NCBI GenBank assembly: GCA_031432545.1
Contig: JAVKGX010000005.1
Span: 62,001 to 126,000 of the forward strand
DNA length: 64,000 nucleotides
From: Armatimonadota bacterium
Lineage (GTDB): Bacteria; Sysuimicrobiota; Sysuimicrobiia; Sysuimicrobiales; Sysuimicrobiaceae
Direction of reading: 5' to 3'
Part shown: one piece after another, positions 47,081-57,044 of the stretch
Position numbering within the stretch: position 1 is the first letter of the stretch
Layout of the letters: each line of letters begins with the position of its first letter
Notes under the pieces: model-generated
Told to the model about the DNA's origin: nothing
The model's input: the letters and a program-made list of their open reading frames with translations, nothing else
Database searches by the model: none
Made by a program: the position numbers and the translations under genes

Positions 47081-48907
47081 CTACGGGTTGCGTGCACCGG
47101 ACCCGTGCGCGTCCGCGGGGTGCGGTGCGGGTTCGTGGGCAAGGGGCAGCGCGAACGAGAAGACGCTGCCCCTGCCTGGCTGGCTGACGGCCCATATGCG
47201 CCCGCCCTGCATCTCGACCAGGTGGCGCGCGATCGCCAGGCCGAGGCCGCTGCCGCCCGAGCCCCGGGTGCGCGAGCGGTCCACCCGGTAGAAGCGCTCG
47301 AAGATCCGCGGGAGGTCATCGGGGGGGATGCCTCGGCCGTCGTCGCAGACGGCCACGACGGCCTCGGTGCCCTGACGGCTCAACCGCACGCGGATCTCCC
47401 CTCCCTCGGAGGTGAACTTCAAGGCGTTGTCCACGAGGTTGGTCAGAATCTGCTCCACGCGGTCGGGGTCGGCCACAACCACGGTCGGGTCGCTTGCCTC
47501 ACAGACCAGGCGGACACCGGCCTGCTCCGCGCGCGGCTGGTGGCGGGCCGCCACCGCGGCGCACGCCTCCGCCAAGTCCACGGGGCGCGTCTCGAACGTC
47601 ACCCCCTTGCTCTCCAGCCGCGACAGTTCCATCAGGTCGTCGACCATCTTCACCAGGCGGTTGGCCTCGCTCTCGATGATCTCCAGAAAGCGTCGGCTGT
47701 TTCGCTCGTCGCGCATCGCGCCACCCAGCAGCGTCTCGACGAACCCCTTGATGGACGTCAGCGGCGTGCGCAGCTCGTGCGAGACGTTGGCAACCAGTTC
47801 GCGGCGCAATCGCTCGGAACGGCGCAGTTCGGTGACGTCGCGCACCACGGCGACCGCCCCCGCCGGCAGGCCGCCGGTTGCGCGGATGGGACTGCACGTG
47901 ACCTCGACCACACGGCCGGTTCCGTCGAGTTCGACCTCCTCCGACTGCACGCGCCCGTCCGCCGCCGCCTGCAAGAGGGAGACCAGGGTCGGATTGCGGA
48001 TGGCCGCCGTGGCCTTCTTGCCGACCACGTCGTCGCCCAACCCGAGCATCTCACGGGCGGCACCGTTGAACAGCAACACGGTCTGGTCCGGTCCGACAGC
48101 GACGACGGCGTCGCGGATGCCGGCCAGTACGGCTTCCAACCGGTTGCGTTCTTCGCGGATCTGCTCGATCGTCTCCGCCAGCTGTCGTGCCATCCGGTTG
48201 AACGCCAGACCCAACCTGCCCACCTCGTCGTGGGTGCGCACCGGCACCTGGCGGCCGTAGTCCCCCTGGCTGATGGCCCGCGCGCCCCGCTCCAGCTCGC
48301 CGAGCGGCCGGGTGATCGAGCGGCTGATGCGGAAACCCAAGAATGCAGCCGCGACCAGGGCCAGCAGGCCTGCTGTGAAGAACGCCCACCAGATCTGCTG
48401 AAGCTGGCGATCGACCCAGAGGCGGGGCGCGGAGACGTGGATGATCCCCACGACCTCCCCGTCTTGCACGATGGGTGCTGCGGCGAAAATGCGCATCTCC
48501 CGGTTCCGGTCGTCCCACCGCTGCGCGGTGGCCGCATCGCCCTCACGGGCGCGCAGCACCTCGGGCGGAGGCGGCGGCTGATCGGATCCGAGGTGCGGCT
48601 TGATGCCCGTGGCGTCGCGGACGCCGACGTAAGCACCCTTCCGCCACTCGAACGACTTGGCGGCTTGTTCCAACGCTCGGAAGTCGGCCCCAGCCACCAT
48701 CCGCGGCCGCAGGGCCTCGGCGATCACCCGCGCCTGGGACTCCAGCATGAGTTCGTAGCTGCGCGTGTACCGCCACTCGATCTGCCGCACGACGTAGAAG
48801 CCGGCCGTCAACAGGGCGAGAACCACGATGAGCAGGTAGCTGGCCAGCAGGCGCGCACGCAGGCTGGTCACGAACGCCGCTGCGCCGGACCGGACCCCGG
48901 CGGTCAT
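47081..48907 (-). CDS. PhoR/WalK-type sensor histidine kinase
   Basis: The 608-residue sensor has a transmembrane helix at about 20-42, an extracytoplasmic domain to about 168, and a second helix near 170-192. A HAMP domain spans 193-245 (SRSITRPLGELERGARAI), a PAS domain about 255-355, and HisKA about 365-430 with the phospho-His in NVSHELRTPLTSIKGF. The ATPase has NLVDNALKF, DDGRGIPPDDL and GSGLGLAIARHLVE. Its ATG overlaps the regulator stop (ATGA). The signal is unknown; no phosphate genes are near. Confidence 0.93.
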   Translation of the reverse strand: MTAGVRSGAAAFVTSLRARLLASYLLIVVLALLTAGFYVVRQIEWRYTRSYELMLESQARVIAEALRPRMVAGADFRALEQAAKSFEWRKGAYVGVRDATGIKPHLGSDQPPPPPEVLRAREGDAATAQRWDDRNREMRIFAAAPIVQDGEVVGIIHVSAPRLWVDRQLQQIWWAFFTAGLLALVAAAFLGFRISRSITRPLGELERGARAISQGDYGRQVPVRTHDEVGRLGLAFNRMARQLAETIEQIREERNRLEAVLAGIRDAVVAVGPDQTVLLFNGAAREMLGLGDDVVGKKATAAIRNPTLVSLLQAAADGRVQSEEVELDGTGRVVEVTCSPIRATGGLPAGAVAVVRDVTELRRSERLRRELVANVSHELRTPLTSIKGFVETLLGGAMRDERNSRRFLEIIESEANRLVKMVDDLMELSRLESKGVTFETRPVDLAEACAAVAARHQPRAEQAGVRLVCEASDPTVVVADPDRVEQILTNLVDNALKFTSEGGEIRVRLSRQGTEAVVAVCDDGRGIPPDDLPRIFERFYRVDRSRTRGSGGSGLGLAIARHLVEMQGGRIWAVSQPGRGSVFSFALPLAHEPAPHPADAHGSGARNP

Positions 48908-49632
48908 CGCGCCGACCTCCGTGCCCGGCGGGCGGCCGTCGGGTCGGGCGGCTTGAACTTGTAACCCACCCCACGGACGGTGACGATGAACGTCGGGCTG
49001 GCAGGATCGTCTTCGATCTTGTCGCGCAGCCGACTGATGTGCATGTCCACCGTGCGGGTGCTCCCGAAGTAGTCGTAGCCCCAGACGTGCTCCAGCAGCG
49101 CGTCGCGGCTGAAGACGCGGTTGGGATGGGCCATCAGCATGCGCAGCAGATCGAACTCCTTGGCGGTCAGCTCCACCGGCCGATCGCGCAGCCTGACCTC
49201 GCGGGTGTTCGGATCCAGAACCAGGTCGCCCGCCACCGTAGCGGGGAGAAGGCCCGTCTCGTCTCCGTCACCCCGGGTCCGGCGGAGGATGGCGCGGATG
49301 CGGGCCACCAGCTCTCGCGGGCTGAACGGCTTCGTCACGTAGTCGTCGGCACCGGTCTCCAACCCGACGACGCGGTCCAGTTCGCTGTCCTTCGCGGTCA
49401 ACACGAGGATGGGTACGGGGCTCTCGCGCCGCAGCGTACGGCAGATCTCCAGGCCGTCCACGTACGGGAGCATGAGGTCCAGCACGATGAGGTCCGGGCG
49501 CTCGCTGCGAGCGGCCTGCAGAGCGGAGCGGCCGTCGTAGGCCACGCGCACATCGAAGCCCTCCTGCGCCAAGTTGTAGCGCACCAGCTCCACGATGTGC
49601 GGCTCGTCGTCGACGACGAGGATCCTGTGCAT
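48904..49632 (-). CDS. OmpR/PhoP-family response regulator
   Basis: The 242-residue regulator has a receiver with DDE (ILVVDDEP), the phospho-Asp in LIVLDLMLP and the Lys in DDYVTKPFSPRELVAR. A winged-helix DNA-binding domain ends VDMHISRLRDKIEDDP and VRGVGYKF. The overlap with the kinase gene makes a two-component pair. Possible targets include pckA, the next gene upstream on the strand, though no operator was seen. Confidence 0.95.
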   Translation of the reverse strand: MHRILVVDDEPHIVELVRYNLAQEGFDVRVAYDGRSALQAARSERPDLIVLDLMLPYVDGLEICRTLRRESPVPILVLTAKDSELDRVVGLETGADDYVTKPFSPRELVARIRAILRRTRGDGDETGLLPATVAGDLVLDPNTREVRLRDRPVELTAKEFDLLRMLMAHPNRVFSRDALLEHVWGYDYFGSTRTVDMHISRLRDKIEDDPASPTFIVTVRGVGYKFKPPDPTAARRARRSAR

Positions 49633-49710
49633 GGGAAGACTCTCAGAGCAATCTCCCGCCGCGGTGTCACGAGACGGTAACGACGGGGCCGAGTCCGTTG
49701 CGGGTCCCCG

Positions 49711-51300
49711 TCACACCCTCGGCCCGGCGTCCCGGATCTCCTGCGAGACCTGGCTGGCGAAGCGCCGGAAGTTCTCCGTGAACATCCGCGCCAGCCGGCG
49801 CGCCTGAGCGTCGTAGGCGTCCCCGTCGCTCCATGTCGCCCGCGGCAGCAGGATCTCTTGCGGCACGCCCGGTACGCGTTCCGGAACGTGCAGACCGAAC
49901 ACCGGATCCGAACGGTACGGCACGTCGTCGAGGTCTCCTGTGAGGGCGGCGCGCAGGAGCGCCCGCGTGTGCTGAATGCCGATCCGCCGACCGACGCCGA
50001 ACGGACCACCGGTCCAACCGGTGTTGACCAGCCAGGCGCGGACGCGGTGGGCTCGGATCCGTCCGGCCAGCAGTTCGGCGTACCGTCCGGGGGCCAGGGG
50101 CAGGAAGGGCGCTCCGAAGCAGGCGCTGAACGTGGCCTCAGGATCGGTCACACCCCGCTCCGTGCCGGCCACCTTGGCGGTGTAGCCGGACAGGAAGTGG
50201 TACATCACCTGCTCGGGGGTCAGGCGCGCGATGGGCGGCAGGACTCCGAAGGCGTCGGCCGTCAGCAGGACGACGTCGCTGGGATGCCCGGCCCGTCCCC
50301 CGGGTACGTAGTTTGAAAGATGGGTGATCGGGTATGCGCCGCGGGTGTTCTCGGTGATGGTGGCGTCGTCGAGGTCCAGGGTGCGCGTGCTGGGGTCCAT
50401 CACGACGTTCTCGAGGATCGTGCCGAACATCCGGGTCGTGGCGTAGATTTCGGGTTCGGCTTCCGGGGAGAGGCGGATCACCTTGGCGTAGCAGCCGCCC
50501 TCGAAATTGAAGATCCCTTCGTCGGTCCAGCCGTGCTCGTCGTCGCCCACCAGTGGCCTATGAGGATCGGTGGAGAGCGTGGTCTTGCCGGTGCCCGAAA
50601 GTCCGAAGAACAGCGCGGACCGACCGTCGGCGCCGACGTTGGCGGAACAATGCATCGAGGGGATGCCCTGCCTGGGCAGCAGGTAGTTCATGACAGTGAA
50701 CATCGACTTCTTGATCTCGCCGGCGTACGACGTGCCGCCGATCAAGACGATGCGCTGCGCGAAGTTCAAGACGATGAACGTCTCGGAGCGAGTACCGTGG
50801 CGCAGCGGGTCCGCCTGGCACGAGGGCAGGGAGACCACGGTGAACTGCGGATCGTGCAGGGCGGCGGCCGCCGGGTCTTCGATCCGTAAGAACAGGTTTC
50901 GGGCGAACAGACTGTGCCAGGCGTACTCCGTGATGACCCGGATCGGCAGGCGATACCGGGGATCGGCGCCGAGGTGCAGGTCCTGGACGTACAGATCGCG
51001 TGTGCGTGCGTGCCGGAACGCATGGTCGCGCAGAGCCTCGAAGTGCGCCGGCGCCATGGGGCGGTTGACCTCGCCCCACCAGATCTCCGATTCGGTCTGC
51101 TCTTCGCGGACCACGAACTTGTCGTTCGGCGACCGGCCGGTATGAGGAGCGGTGATCGTCACGAGGGGGCCGCCTTCGGCCAGCGCGCCCTCGCGGCGGC
51201 GTACGGCGTGCTCGACGAGTTCCGGTGAGGAGAGATTCCAGTAGACCGCACCGTCGGTGGGGAACGGCAGGGAGGGAGTCGGCCTATCGGCGAGCTTCAT
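49711..51300 (-). CDS. pckA: Phosphoenolpyruvate carboxykinase (ATP)
   Basis: It converts oxaloacetate and ATP to PEP and CO2, the entry to gluconeogenesis. The 529-residue protein has [11 protein letters not shown], the substrate-binding [13 protein letters not shown], the kinase-1a loop [15 protein letters not shown] and kinase-2 VGDDEHGW, then [13 protein letters not shown]. The ATG at 51300 was chosen; the frame runs on to 51408 through a likely leader. A small inverted repeat lies in that leader. Confidence 0.96.
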   Translation of the reverse strand: MKLADRPTPSLPFPTDGAVYWNLSSPELVEHAVRRREGALAEGGPLVTITAPHTGRSPNDKFVVREEQTESEIWWGEVNRPMAPAHFEALRDHAFRHARTRDLYVQDLHLGADPRYRLPIRVITEYAWHSLFARNLFLRIEDPAAAALHDPQFTVVSLPSCQADPLRHGTRSETFIVLNFAQRIVLIGGTSYAGEIKKSMFTVMNYLLPRQGIPSMHCSANVGADGRSALFFGLSGTGKTTLSTDPHRPLVGDDEHGWTDEGIFNFEGGCYAKVIRLSPEAEPEIYATTRMFGTILENVVMDPSTRTLDLDDATITENTRGAYPITHLSNYVPGGRAGHPSDVVLLTADAFGVLPPIARLTPEQVMYHFLSGYTAKVAGTERGVTDPEATFSACFGAPFLPLAPGRYAELLAGRIRAHRVRAWLVNTGWTGGPFGVGRRIGIQHTRALLRAALTGDLDDVPYRSDPVFGLHVPERVPGVPQEILLPRATWSDGDAYDAQARRLARMFTENFRRFASQVSQEIRDAGPRV

Positions 51301-51331
51301 GCGCAGCCTCCTGGGCACGCTCGGAAAACGC

Positions 51332-51384
51332 GACAAAGCGCCGCGGGGTTCTGGGGCGCCCACCCGGGCTGAGCCGCCTTTGTC
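51332..51384 (-). promoter_or_regulatory. Inverted repeat in the pckA leader
   Basis: GACAAAG (51332-51338) and CTTTGTC (51378-51384) are perfect 7-bp arms with a GC-rich interior that can extend the stem. It lies 31 nt before the pckA start. It could be an attenuator or RNA-stability stem. The rest of 51301-51629 is a divergent control region for pckA and tdh and holds no gene I can support. Confidence 0.3.
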
Positions 51385-51629
51385 CCAGACCCTCCAGAAG
51401 GATAGCACGGGCGAGGAGCCCGAAGACTGCGCGGGCCGAAGCGGAGGTCCCGGGGCTCGGCCGGTCGTGTATCCTGGAGAACGGAGCGTCCCGGCCGTGT
51501 CCCTCCTGCCGGATGAGTCCGGCCGGCGCCTGCGACCCCGGCGGGGTCGGATTCGGATGACGGGGAGGCGGTCAGGCGGTGAAAACCCAAAGCCACACGG
51601 CGCCTTCGGTTCGGCGAATCCCTGATCGC

Positions 51630-52676
51630 ATGCGGGCCCTGCGCAAGACGGATCGATCGCCCGGCCTGACGTTGCACGAGGTGGCGGTCGGACAGCCCGG
51701 CCCGGGGGAGGTCCTGGTCCGCGTGCTCCGGGCCGGCATCTGCGGGACGGACCTCCACATCCACCGGTGGGACGCCTGGGCTGCCTCGCGGGTACGCCCG
51801 CTCACCACGCTGGGCCACGAGTTCTGCGGGGTCGTCGCGGCCGTCGGGCCCGGCGTCGCGGGTGTGACCGAGGGCGAGCGGGTATCCGTCGAGTGCCACA
51901 TCAACTGCGGACGTTGCCTGCAGTGCCGGAGCGGTCAGGCGCACATCTGCCCGAACATCGAGATCATCGGGGTCGACCGGGACGGTGCGTTCGCCGACTA
52001 CGTGGTCGTACCGGCCCGCAATCTCTGGCGGATTCCCCACGGGATCCCGGTCGACGTCGCGGCGATCATGGACCCCATCGGGAACGCGGTCCACGCGGCG
52101 CTGTCGGCGAGCCTCGTCGCGGCGCGTGTCGTAGTCATCGGCTGCGGCCCGATCGGGCTCATCGCCGTCGCGGTCGCCCGCAGCGCCGGGGCCTCCCTCG
52201 TGGCGGCCACTGACGTCCGGCCGCGGCGGCTGGAACTGGCGCGCATCATGGGGGCCGATCTGGCGGTCGACGCCCGTGAGGATGTCGCCGAACTCCTCCT
52301 CGACGCCACCGGCGGCGTGGGCGCCGACGTCGTCCTTGAGATGTCCGGTCATCCCAACGGGCTCCACACCGGCCTGCGGGTGCTGCGCAACGGCGGCCAC
52401 GTCGCGCTGCTGGGGCTGCCGTCCCGCCCCGTGGAACTGGACCTGACGAATCTGGTGATCTTCAAGGGCGCGACGGTTCTGGGAGTCTTCGGTCGGCGTC
52501 TGTGGGAGACGTGGGAGCAGAGCACGCGCCTGCTGCAGAACGGGCTGGACGTGACCCCGGTGATCACGCACCGCTTTCCGCTGGAGGCGTTCGAGGAAGC
52601 CTTTTCGGTGCTGGAGTCGGGCGAGGCGGGGAAGGTCGTCTTCGAGATCGGGCCCGACTCAGAGCTCTGGGACTAG
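51630..52676 (+). CDS. tdh: Zinc-dependent dehydrogenase, L-threonine 3-dehydrogenase
   Basis: It oxidises threonine to 2-amino-3-oxobutyrate with NAD+. The 348-residue medium-chain dehydrogenase shows the catalytic zinc block [16 protein letters not shown] and [10 protein letters not shown], the four structural-zinc Cys in [15 protein letters not shown], and the NAD fold [21 protein letters not shown] is typical of Tdh rather than sorbitol dehydrogenase. The ATG fits the family N-terminus; a GTG at 51579 has a GGGGAGG site and would add 17 residues. kbl downstream supports the assignment. Confidence 0.9.
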   Translation: MRALRKTDRSPGLTLHEVAVGQPGPGEVLVRVLRAGICGTDLHIHRWDAWAASRVRPLTTLGHEFCGVVAAVGPGVAGVTEGERVSVECHINCGRCLQCRSGQAHICPNIEIIGVDRDGAFADYVVVPARNLWRIPHGIPVDVAAIMDPIGNAVHAALSASLVAARVVVIGCGPIGLIAVAVARSAGASLVAATDVRPRRLELARIMGADLAVDAREDVAELLLDATGGVGADVVLEMSGHPNGLHTGLRVLRNGGHVALLGLPSRPVELDLTNLVIFKGATVLGVFGRRLWETWEQSTRLLQNGLDVTPVITHRFPLEAFEEAFSVLESGEAGKVVFEIGPDSELWD

Positions 52677-52741
52677 CGGTGTGGGGGTAGGGAGACTATG
52701 ATGGGTGAGGTTTGCCGACAGCGGAAGCGAGGTGATCCGGT

Positions 52742-53083
52742 TTGATCAAGCCCGTCGTCGCGGTGGGCATAGCCTTCGCGGCCGTCTTCGCACAACTGTT
52801 GCCGTCGTGTGACGAACAGAGCCGCGTCGTTCTGGGTTGGGTGGAAGACAAGTACATCGAGGCGGACTTCGGCCGGCAGTACATCATCGTGGTCGACCGC
52901 AAGCCGTACGACGTCCCGCGGCCCTTCTACGAAGACGTGCGGGTCGGGGACAAGGTGCGCTACGATGGGCGGAAGTGGGAGATCGTGCAGCGCGCGGGAG
53001 AGCCGTCGCGGCTGGTGCCGATTACGATCCTGTCCCCGTCCCCCAGCCCGACCCCCACTCCGCGTCCCTCACCGACGCCGTAG
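52742..53083 (+). CDS. Small exported protein with Pro-rich tail, unknown
   Basis: The 113-residue protein starts with a hydrophobic stretch (VVAVGIAFAAVFAQLLPSC) that looks like a signal or anchor, perhaps with a lipobox-like Cys. A compact middle follows (VVLGWVEDKYIEADFGRQYI), then the tail SPSPSPTPTPRPSPTP. No family was recognised. The start is a TTG after GAGGTGATC. It sits between tdh and kbl, so it could be cotranscribed with them, but its role in threonine breakdown is doubtful. Confidence 0.55.
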   Translation: MIKPVVAVGIAFAAVFAQLLPSCDEQSRVVLGWVEDKYIEADFGRQYIIVVDRKPYDVPRPFYEDVRVGDKVRYDGRKWEIVQRAGEPSRLVPITILSPSPSPTPTPRPSPTP

Positions 53084-53217
53084 AGGGAGTCTGCAGGGTG
53101 ACACCGTAGGCCGGCGGGCGCGGGTCTCCGAGCATCTGCAACGTCCGCCGCCGGGATCGCAGGGGTTTGCGCCCGTCCCGTCCAAGACCACAGACACCCG
53201 CCGTGGGAGGGTCCGGA

Positions 53218-54405
53218 ATGCTCCAGCAGACCCATCCGTTGCGTCATCTCGAGGCAGAACTCGCCGACCTGCGCGCCCGCGGGCTGTACTGTTGGCCGCG
53301 AGAACTGCAGAGCGTGCAGGCTCCGCGGGCGGTCTACGACGGCCGAGAGGTCGTCAACCTGTGCTCGAACAACTACCTGGCGTTGGCGAATCATCCGAAG
53401 CTGAAGGAAGCCGCGCGCCGTGCCGTGGACCAGCTCGGCGTCGGCTCCGGTGCGGTCCGCACGATCGCGGGCAACATGGCGCTGCACCGCGAGTTGGAGG
53501 AAGAGCTGGCTCGCTTCAAGCACACCGAGGCGACCCTCCTCTACCAGTCGGGCTTTGCCGCCAACGCGGGCACGGTCTCCGCGATCCTCACGAAGGAGGA
53601 CGTCGTCGTCAGCGACGAGCTGAACCACGCCAGCATCATCGACGGTTGCCGGCTCAGTGGCGCGACAAAGAAGATCTACCGCCACCGCGACGTCGCCCAC
53701 GCGCGGGAGTTGCTGGCGGCCTCCCGCGACGCCCGCGTCGTCCTGCTGATCACCGACGGCGTGTTCAGCATGGACGGCGACATCGCGCCGTTGCCGGAAC
53801 TGTGCGCGCTGGCGCGCGAGTACGGTGCGATCATGATGGTCGACGACGCTCATGCAAGCGGCGTGCTGGGGCGCCAAGGACGCGGGACGGTGGACCACTT
53901 CGGCCTGCACGGACAGGTGGACATCCAGGTCGGCACGCTGTCCAAGGCGTTCGCGACCCTGGGAGGATACGTCGCGGGCAGCCGCGCGCTGATCGAGTAC
54001 CTGATGCACAAAGCTCGGCCGCTGCTGTTCTCCACCTCTCACCCCCCGGCCGTCGCCGCCGCGGCGCTGGCCGCGGTGAGGGTGGTGCAGGAGGAGGAGG
54101 GGCTGATCGAGCGGCTGTGGGAGAACACGCGGTACTTCAAGGACGGGTTGCGCCAGCTGGGATTCGACACCGGGGCCAGCCAGACGCCGATCACGCCCGT
54201 AATGACCGGCGACGAGATCCTCGCCATGCGCCTCAGCGACCGACTCTTCGAGGAGGGAGTGTTCGCGCTGGGCATCGGCTTCCCGACCGTCCCGCGTGGC
54301 AAGGCCCGGGTGCGCACGATCGTCACCTCTGGCCACACGCGCGAAGACCTGGACCGGGCGCTCGACGCGTTCGAACGGGTCGGCCGGGAACTGGGACTCA
54401 TATGA
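53218..54405 (+). CDS. kbl: Glycine C-acetyltransferase (2-amino-3-oxobutyrate CoA ligase)
   Basis: This PLP enzyme splits 2-amino-3-oxobutyrate with CoA to glycine and acetyl-CoA, following Tdh. The 395-residue protein has LCSNNYLALANHP, TIAGNMALHRELE, NHASIIDGCRLSG, the aspartate block MMVDDAHASGVLG and the PLP Lys in GTLSKAFATLGGY. The GGAGG site is at 53205. The related enzymes BioF and ALA synthase share the fold, but the tdh neighbour favours Kbl. moeA follows 8 nt later. Confidence 0.94.
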   Translation: MLQQTHPLRHLEAELADLRARGLYCWPRELQSVQAPRAVYDGREVVNLCSNNYLALANHPKLKEAARRAVDQLGVGSGAVRTIAGNMALHRELEEELARFKHTEATLLYQSGFAANAGTVSAILTKEDVVVSDELNHASIIDGCRLSGATKKIYRHRDVAHARELLAASRDARVVLLITDGVFSMDGDIAPLPELCALAREYGAIMMVDDAHASGVLGRQGRGTVDHFGLHGQVDIQVGTLSKAFATLGGYVAGSRALIEYLMHKARPLLFSTSHPPAVAAAALAAVRVVQEEEGLIERLWENTRYFKDGLRQLGFDTGASQTPITPVMTGDEILAMRLSDRLFEEGVFALGIGFPTVPRGKARVRTIVTSGHTREDLDRALDAFERVGRELGLI

Positions 54406-54412
54406 ACGCGCC

Positions 54413-55648
54413 ATGAAGGTCTTCACGTCCCTACCCACCGTCGACGAGGCAGTCGACCGCTTCCTGGGCACGGTGCGCCCGCAGCCGAGGGGTTCGGAGA
54501 TCGTACGGCTGGAACACGTGCTCGGCCGGATCACCGCCCAAGACCTCGTCGCGCCCGAAGACCTGCCACCGTTCGACCGCTCGGCCGTGGACGGCTACGC
54601 GGTCCGCTGTGCGGACGTCGCAGGCGCTTCCGCTGAGGCTCCGGCCACACTCCGGGTGGTCGGCGAGGTCCGGGTGGGGGAGGCCGCTCGAGTTTCGCTC
54701 CTCCCCGGACAGGCAGTGCGTATTCCCACCGGAGGGATGTTGCCGGAGGGCGCGGACGCCGTCGTGATGCAGGAGCACTGCGACCGCCAGGGTGAACGGC
54801 TGGCGGTGCACACGAGCGTGCAGGCCGGTGCCAACGTGGTCTGCCAGGCTGCCGACGTCCGCCGCGGCGAGGTCGTGGCACTTGCGGGTACGCGGATCCG
54901 GCCGCAGGAACTGGGGCTGCTCGCAGGGCTGGGCATCGTGGAGGTGCCGTGCTGTGTGCCGCCGCGCGTGGCGATCTTCTCCACCGGCGACGAGGTCGTG
55001 CCGGCCGACCGCACGCCGATGCCGGGTCAGGTGCGCGACATGAACCGCCACAGCCTGGCTGGGCAGGTGTCGCGTCTGGGCGCGGTCCCCCTCGTCGGCG
55101 GGATCCTGTCCGACGAGGCCGAGGCGGTCGAGCGGCGCCTGCGCGATGCGATGCACTCGGCGGACGTCCTCCTGGTGTCCGGCGGGAGTTCGGTGGGAGC
55201 ACGCGACGTGCTGGCCGAGGTCGTCCCGCGTCTGGGCGCACCCGGCGTGGTGGTCCACGGGGTCGCGATCAAACCAGGCAAGCCGACCCTGCTGGCGCTG
55301 TGCGACGGGAAGGTGGTGATCGGGCTGCCGGGCAACCCGGTCTCTGCGATGGTCGTCTTCGAGGCCTTCGCCAGACCGGTGCTGGAAGCGATGCTGGGGC
55401 TGCGGCCCGACCTCCGGGGCGCCCGTCGGGTCCTCGCCCGGCTGGCGCAGAGGTTGCGCGCTCCGGCTGACCGAGAGGAGTTCGTGCGCGTTCGAATCGC
55501 CGGGCGGGGCGACTGTCCGGTCGCACACCCCGTTCTGGGCGGATCTGCGATCATCACCACGATGACCCGCGCCGATGGCTACGTCCGCGTGCCGATGGGC
55601 CAGACGCTGGACGGCGGGGCGTGGGTCGAGGTGCATCTGTTCGACTGA
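54413..55648 (+). CDS. moeA: Molybdopterin molybdenumtransferase
   Basis: MoeA inserts molybdate into adenylated molybdopterin. The 411-residue protein has the N-terminal DLPPFDRSAVDGYAVR, the IPTGGMLPEGADAVVMQE block, the MoCF domain with STGDEV and SGGSSVGARD, KPTLLALCDGK, GLPGNPVSAMV, and the small MoeA C-terminal domain. It opens a moeA-cupin-moaC-thioesterase run with short gaps or overlaps. Confidence 0.95.
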   Translation: MKVFTSLPTVDEAVDRFLGTVRPQPRGSEIVRLEHVLGRITAQDLVAPEDLPPFDRSAVDGYAVRCADVAGASAEAPATLRVVGEVRVGEAARVSLLPGQAVRIPTGGMLPEGADAVVMQEHCDRQGERLAVHTSVQAGANVVCQAADVRRGEVVALAGTRIRPQELGLLAGLGIVEVPCCVPPRVAIFSTGDEVVPADRTPMPGQVRDMNRHSLAGQVSRLGAVPLVGGILSDEAEAVERRLRDAMHSADVLLVSGGSSVGARDVLAEVVPRLGAPGVVVHGVAIKPGKPTLLALCDGKVVIGLPGNPVSAMVVFEAFARPVLEAMLGLRPDLRGARRVLARLAQRLRAPADREEFVRVRIAGRGDCPVAHPVLGGSAIITTMTRADGYVRVPMGQTLDGGAWVEVHLFD

Positions 55649-55652
55649 GCGC

Positions 55653-56036
55653 ATGGACATGGTCCACCCCGACCGCGGCGCCGCAGGACCTCCGGATCGG
55701 CCGGAGTACTTCAGTGGGGAGGTGCGCATGCAGCATCTCCGCCGGACCGACGACCCGCGCGGGGTGGAGATCGTCGCGGTCTTCTTCGAGCCTGGCTCCC
55801 GCACCCGACCGCACGTGCACCACACCGACCAGACGCTCGTGTTCTTCGAAGGGGAGGGAATCGTGGCGACGGAGACCGTACGGCGGACCGTGCGGGCCGG
55901 CGAGGTCGTCGTGATCCCGGCCGGTACCTGGCACTGGCACGGGGCGACCCGAAAGGCGGGTGCGTCCCACCTGTCGATCAAGCCGCCCGGACCCACCGAT
56001 TGGGACGCGCCGCTGCGGAACTGGCATGAGTATTGA
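55653..56036 (+). CDS. Small cupin-fold protein
   Basis: The 127-residue protein is one cupin barrel. The first motif is [18 protein letters not shown], with two His and a Gln in place of Glu, and the second is [11 protein letters not shown], so a metal site is likely. The reaction is unknown. It lies 4 nt after moeA and overlaps moaC by 11 nt, which hints at a tie to Moco synthesis or only to shared transcription. Confidence 0.8.
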   Translation: MDMVHPDRGAAGPPDRPEYFSGEVRMQHLRRTDDPRGVEIVAVFFEPGSRTRPHVHHTDQTLVFFEGEGIVATETVRRTVRAGEVVVIPAGTWHWHGATRKAGASHLSIKPPGPTDWDAPLRNWHEY

Positions 56037-56634
56037 GGCACGGGGCCGGCGGTCGCAGGTCCACGGTCGGCGGCGGACGGACCGAAGCCCACAGAAGGCC
56101 GACACCCCGGCAGCGGCCTCCGCTCTGACCCATCTGGACTCGGCAGGGCGGCCGCGGATGGTCGACGTAGGCGCCAAGGCGGAGTCCGTTCGCGAGGCGA
56201 CCGCGCGCGGGGAGGTCCGGATGAAGCCCGCGACGTTGGCCATGGTCCGCGAGGGCCGCGCGCACAAAGGAGACGTGCTGGCCGCCGCGCAGATCGCGGG
56301 GATCCAGGCCGCCAAGCGCACCTGGGAAATCGTCCCGATGTGCCACCCCGTTCCGCTGACGGGTGTGGAGATGGACTTCGACTTCGACGCGCAACAGTCG
56401 GCGGTTCGCATCCGGGCCACGGCCCGCACCGTCGCACGGACCGGCGTCGAGATGGAGGCGCTGACGGCCGTGGTGGCGGCGGCGCTGTGTGTCTACGACA
56501 TGTGCAAGGCCGTGGACCGCGAGATGACCATCACCGAAGTCTGGCTGGAACGGAAGTCGGGCGGCCGGTCTGGCACGTGGGAGCGCACACCGGGCTTTGC
56601 ACTCCGGAAGGCATCACGGGACGAACGGACGTGA
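56026..56634 (+). CDS. moaC: Cyclic pyranopterin monophosphate synthase
   Basis: MoaC with MoaA makes cPMP, the first Moco intermediate. The 202-residue protein has [55 protein letters not shown] and [20 protein letters not shown], which together carry the active-site Lys, His and Asp. About 38 basic residues precede the usual start; no other good start lies downstream, so the extension appears real. The stop overlaps the thioesterase GTG. MoaA is not in the window. Confidence 0.93.
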   Translation: MSIEARGRRSQVHGRRRTDRSPQKADTPAAASALTHLDSAGRPRMVDVGAKAESVREATARGEVRMKPATLAMVREGRAHKGDVLAAAQIAGIQAAKRTWEIVPMCHPVPLTGVEMDFDFDAQQSAVRIRATARTVARTGVEMEALTAVVAAALCVYDMCKAVDREMTITEVWLERKSGGRSGTWERTPGFALRKASRDERT

Positions 56635-57044
56635 TCGAGCGCGCCAACCGCTGCTTCGTGTGCGGTCCGGACAACCCCATCGGCTTGCACCTGCGCTTTT
56701 CTCCGGACGGCAGGGCGATCGAGGCGGAGTTCGTGCCGACCGAGCTGCACGTCGGATACGAGGGCATCGTACACGGTGGCATCCTCGCGGCGGCGATGGA
56801 TGACGCGATGGCCAATCTCTTCTACTTCCGCGGCCAGAAGGGTCTGACGGCCCGGATGGAGGTTCGATTTCGGCGGGCGGTGCGGCCCGGACAGGCGCTC
56901 CGCGTCCGGGCCTGGATCGAGGAGGAGGGCCCGCGCACGATCACGGCGCGGGCCGAGGTCCTGTGCGGTGGGGACGTCGCCTGCGCGGCGTCGGGCACCT
57001 TCTTGCGGAGTCAGATCGAGCGGGACAGCCTTGGACAGTCCTGA
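56631..57044 (+). CDS. PaaI-type hotdog thioesterase
   Basis: The 137-residue hotdog protein begins [16 protein letters not shown] and has [20 protein letters not shown], with the HGG motif and Asp of the PaaI/4HBT group, then [15 protein letters not shown]. It should cleave an acyl-CoA, identity unknown. The Cys pair CFVC near the N-terminus is common in this subgroup. Its end overlaps the smpB start by 14 nt. Confidence 0.85.
   Translation: MIERANRCFVCGPDNPIGLHLRFSPDGRAIEAEFVPTELHVGYEGIVHGGILAAAMDDAMANLFYFRGQKGLTARMEVRFRRAVRPGQALRVRAWIEEEGPRTITARAEVLCGGDVACAASGTFLRSQIERDSLGQS

Noticed and set aside
47105-48964. A plus-strand frame of 619 codons opposite the histidine kinase
   Set aside because: Shadow of the kinase gene; the minus-strand product has complete HAMP, PAS, HisKA and ATPase motifs.
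54431-56437. A minus-strand frame of 668 codons opposite moeA and moaC
   Set aside because: Antisense shadow; the plus strand encodes recognisable enzymes with good starts.
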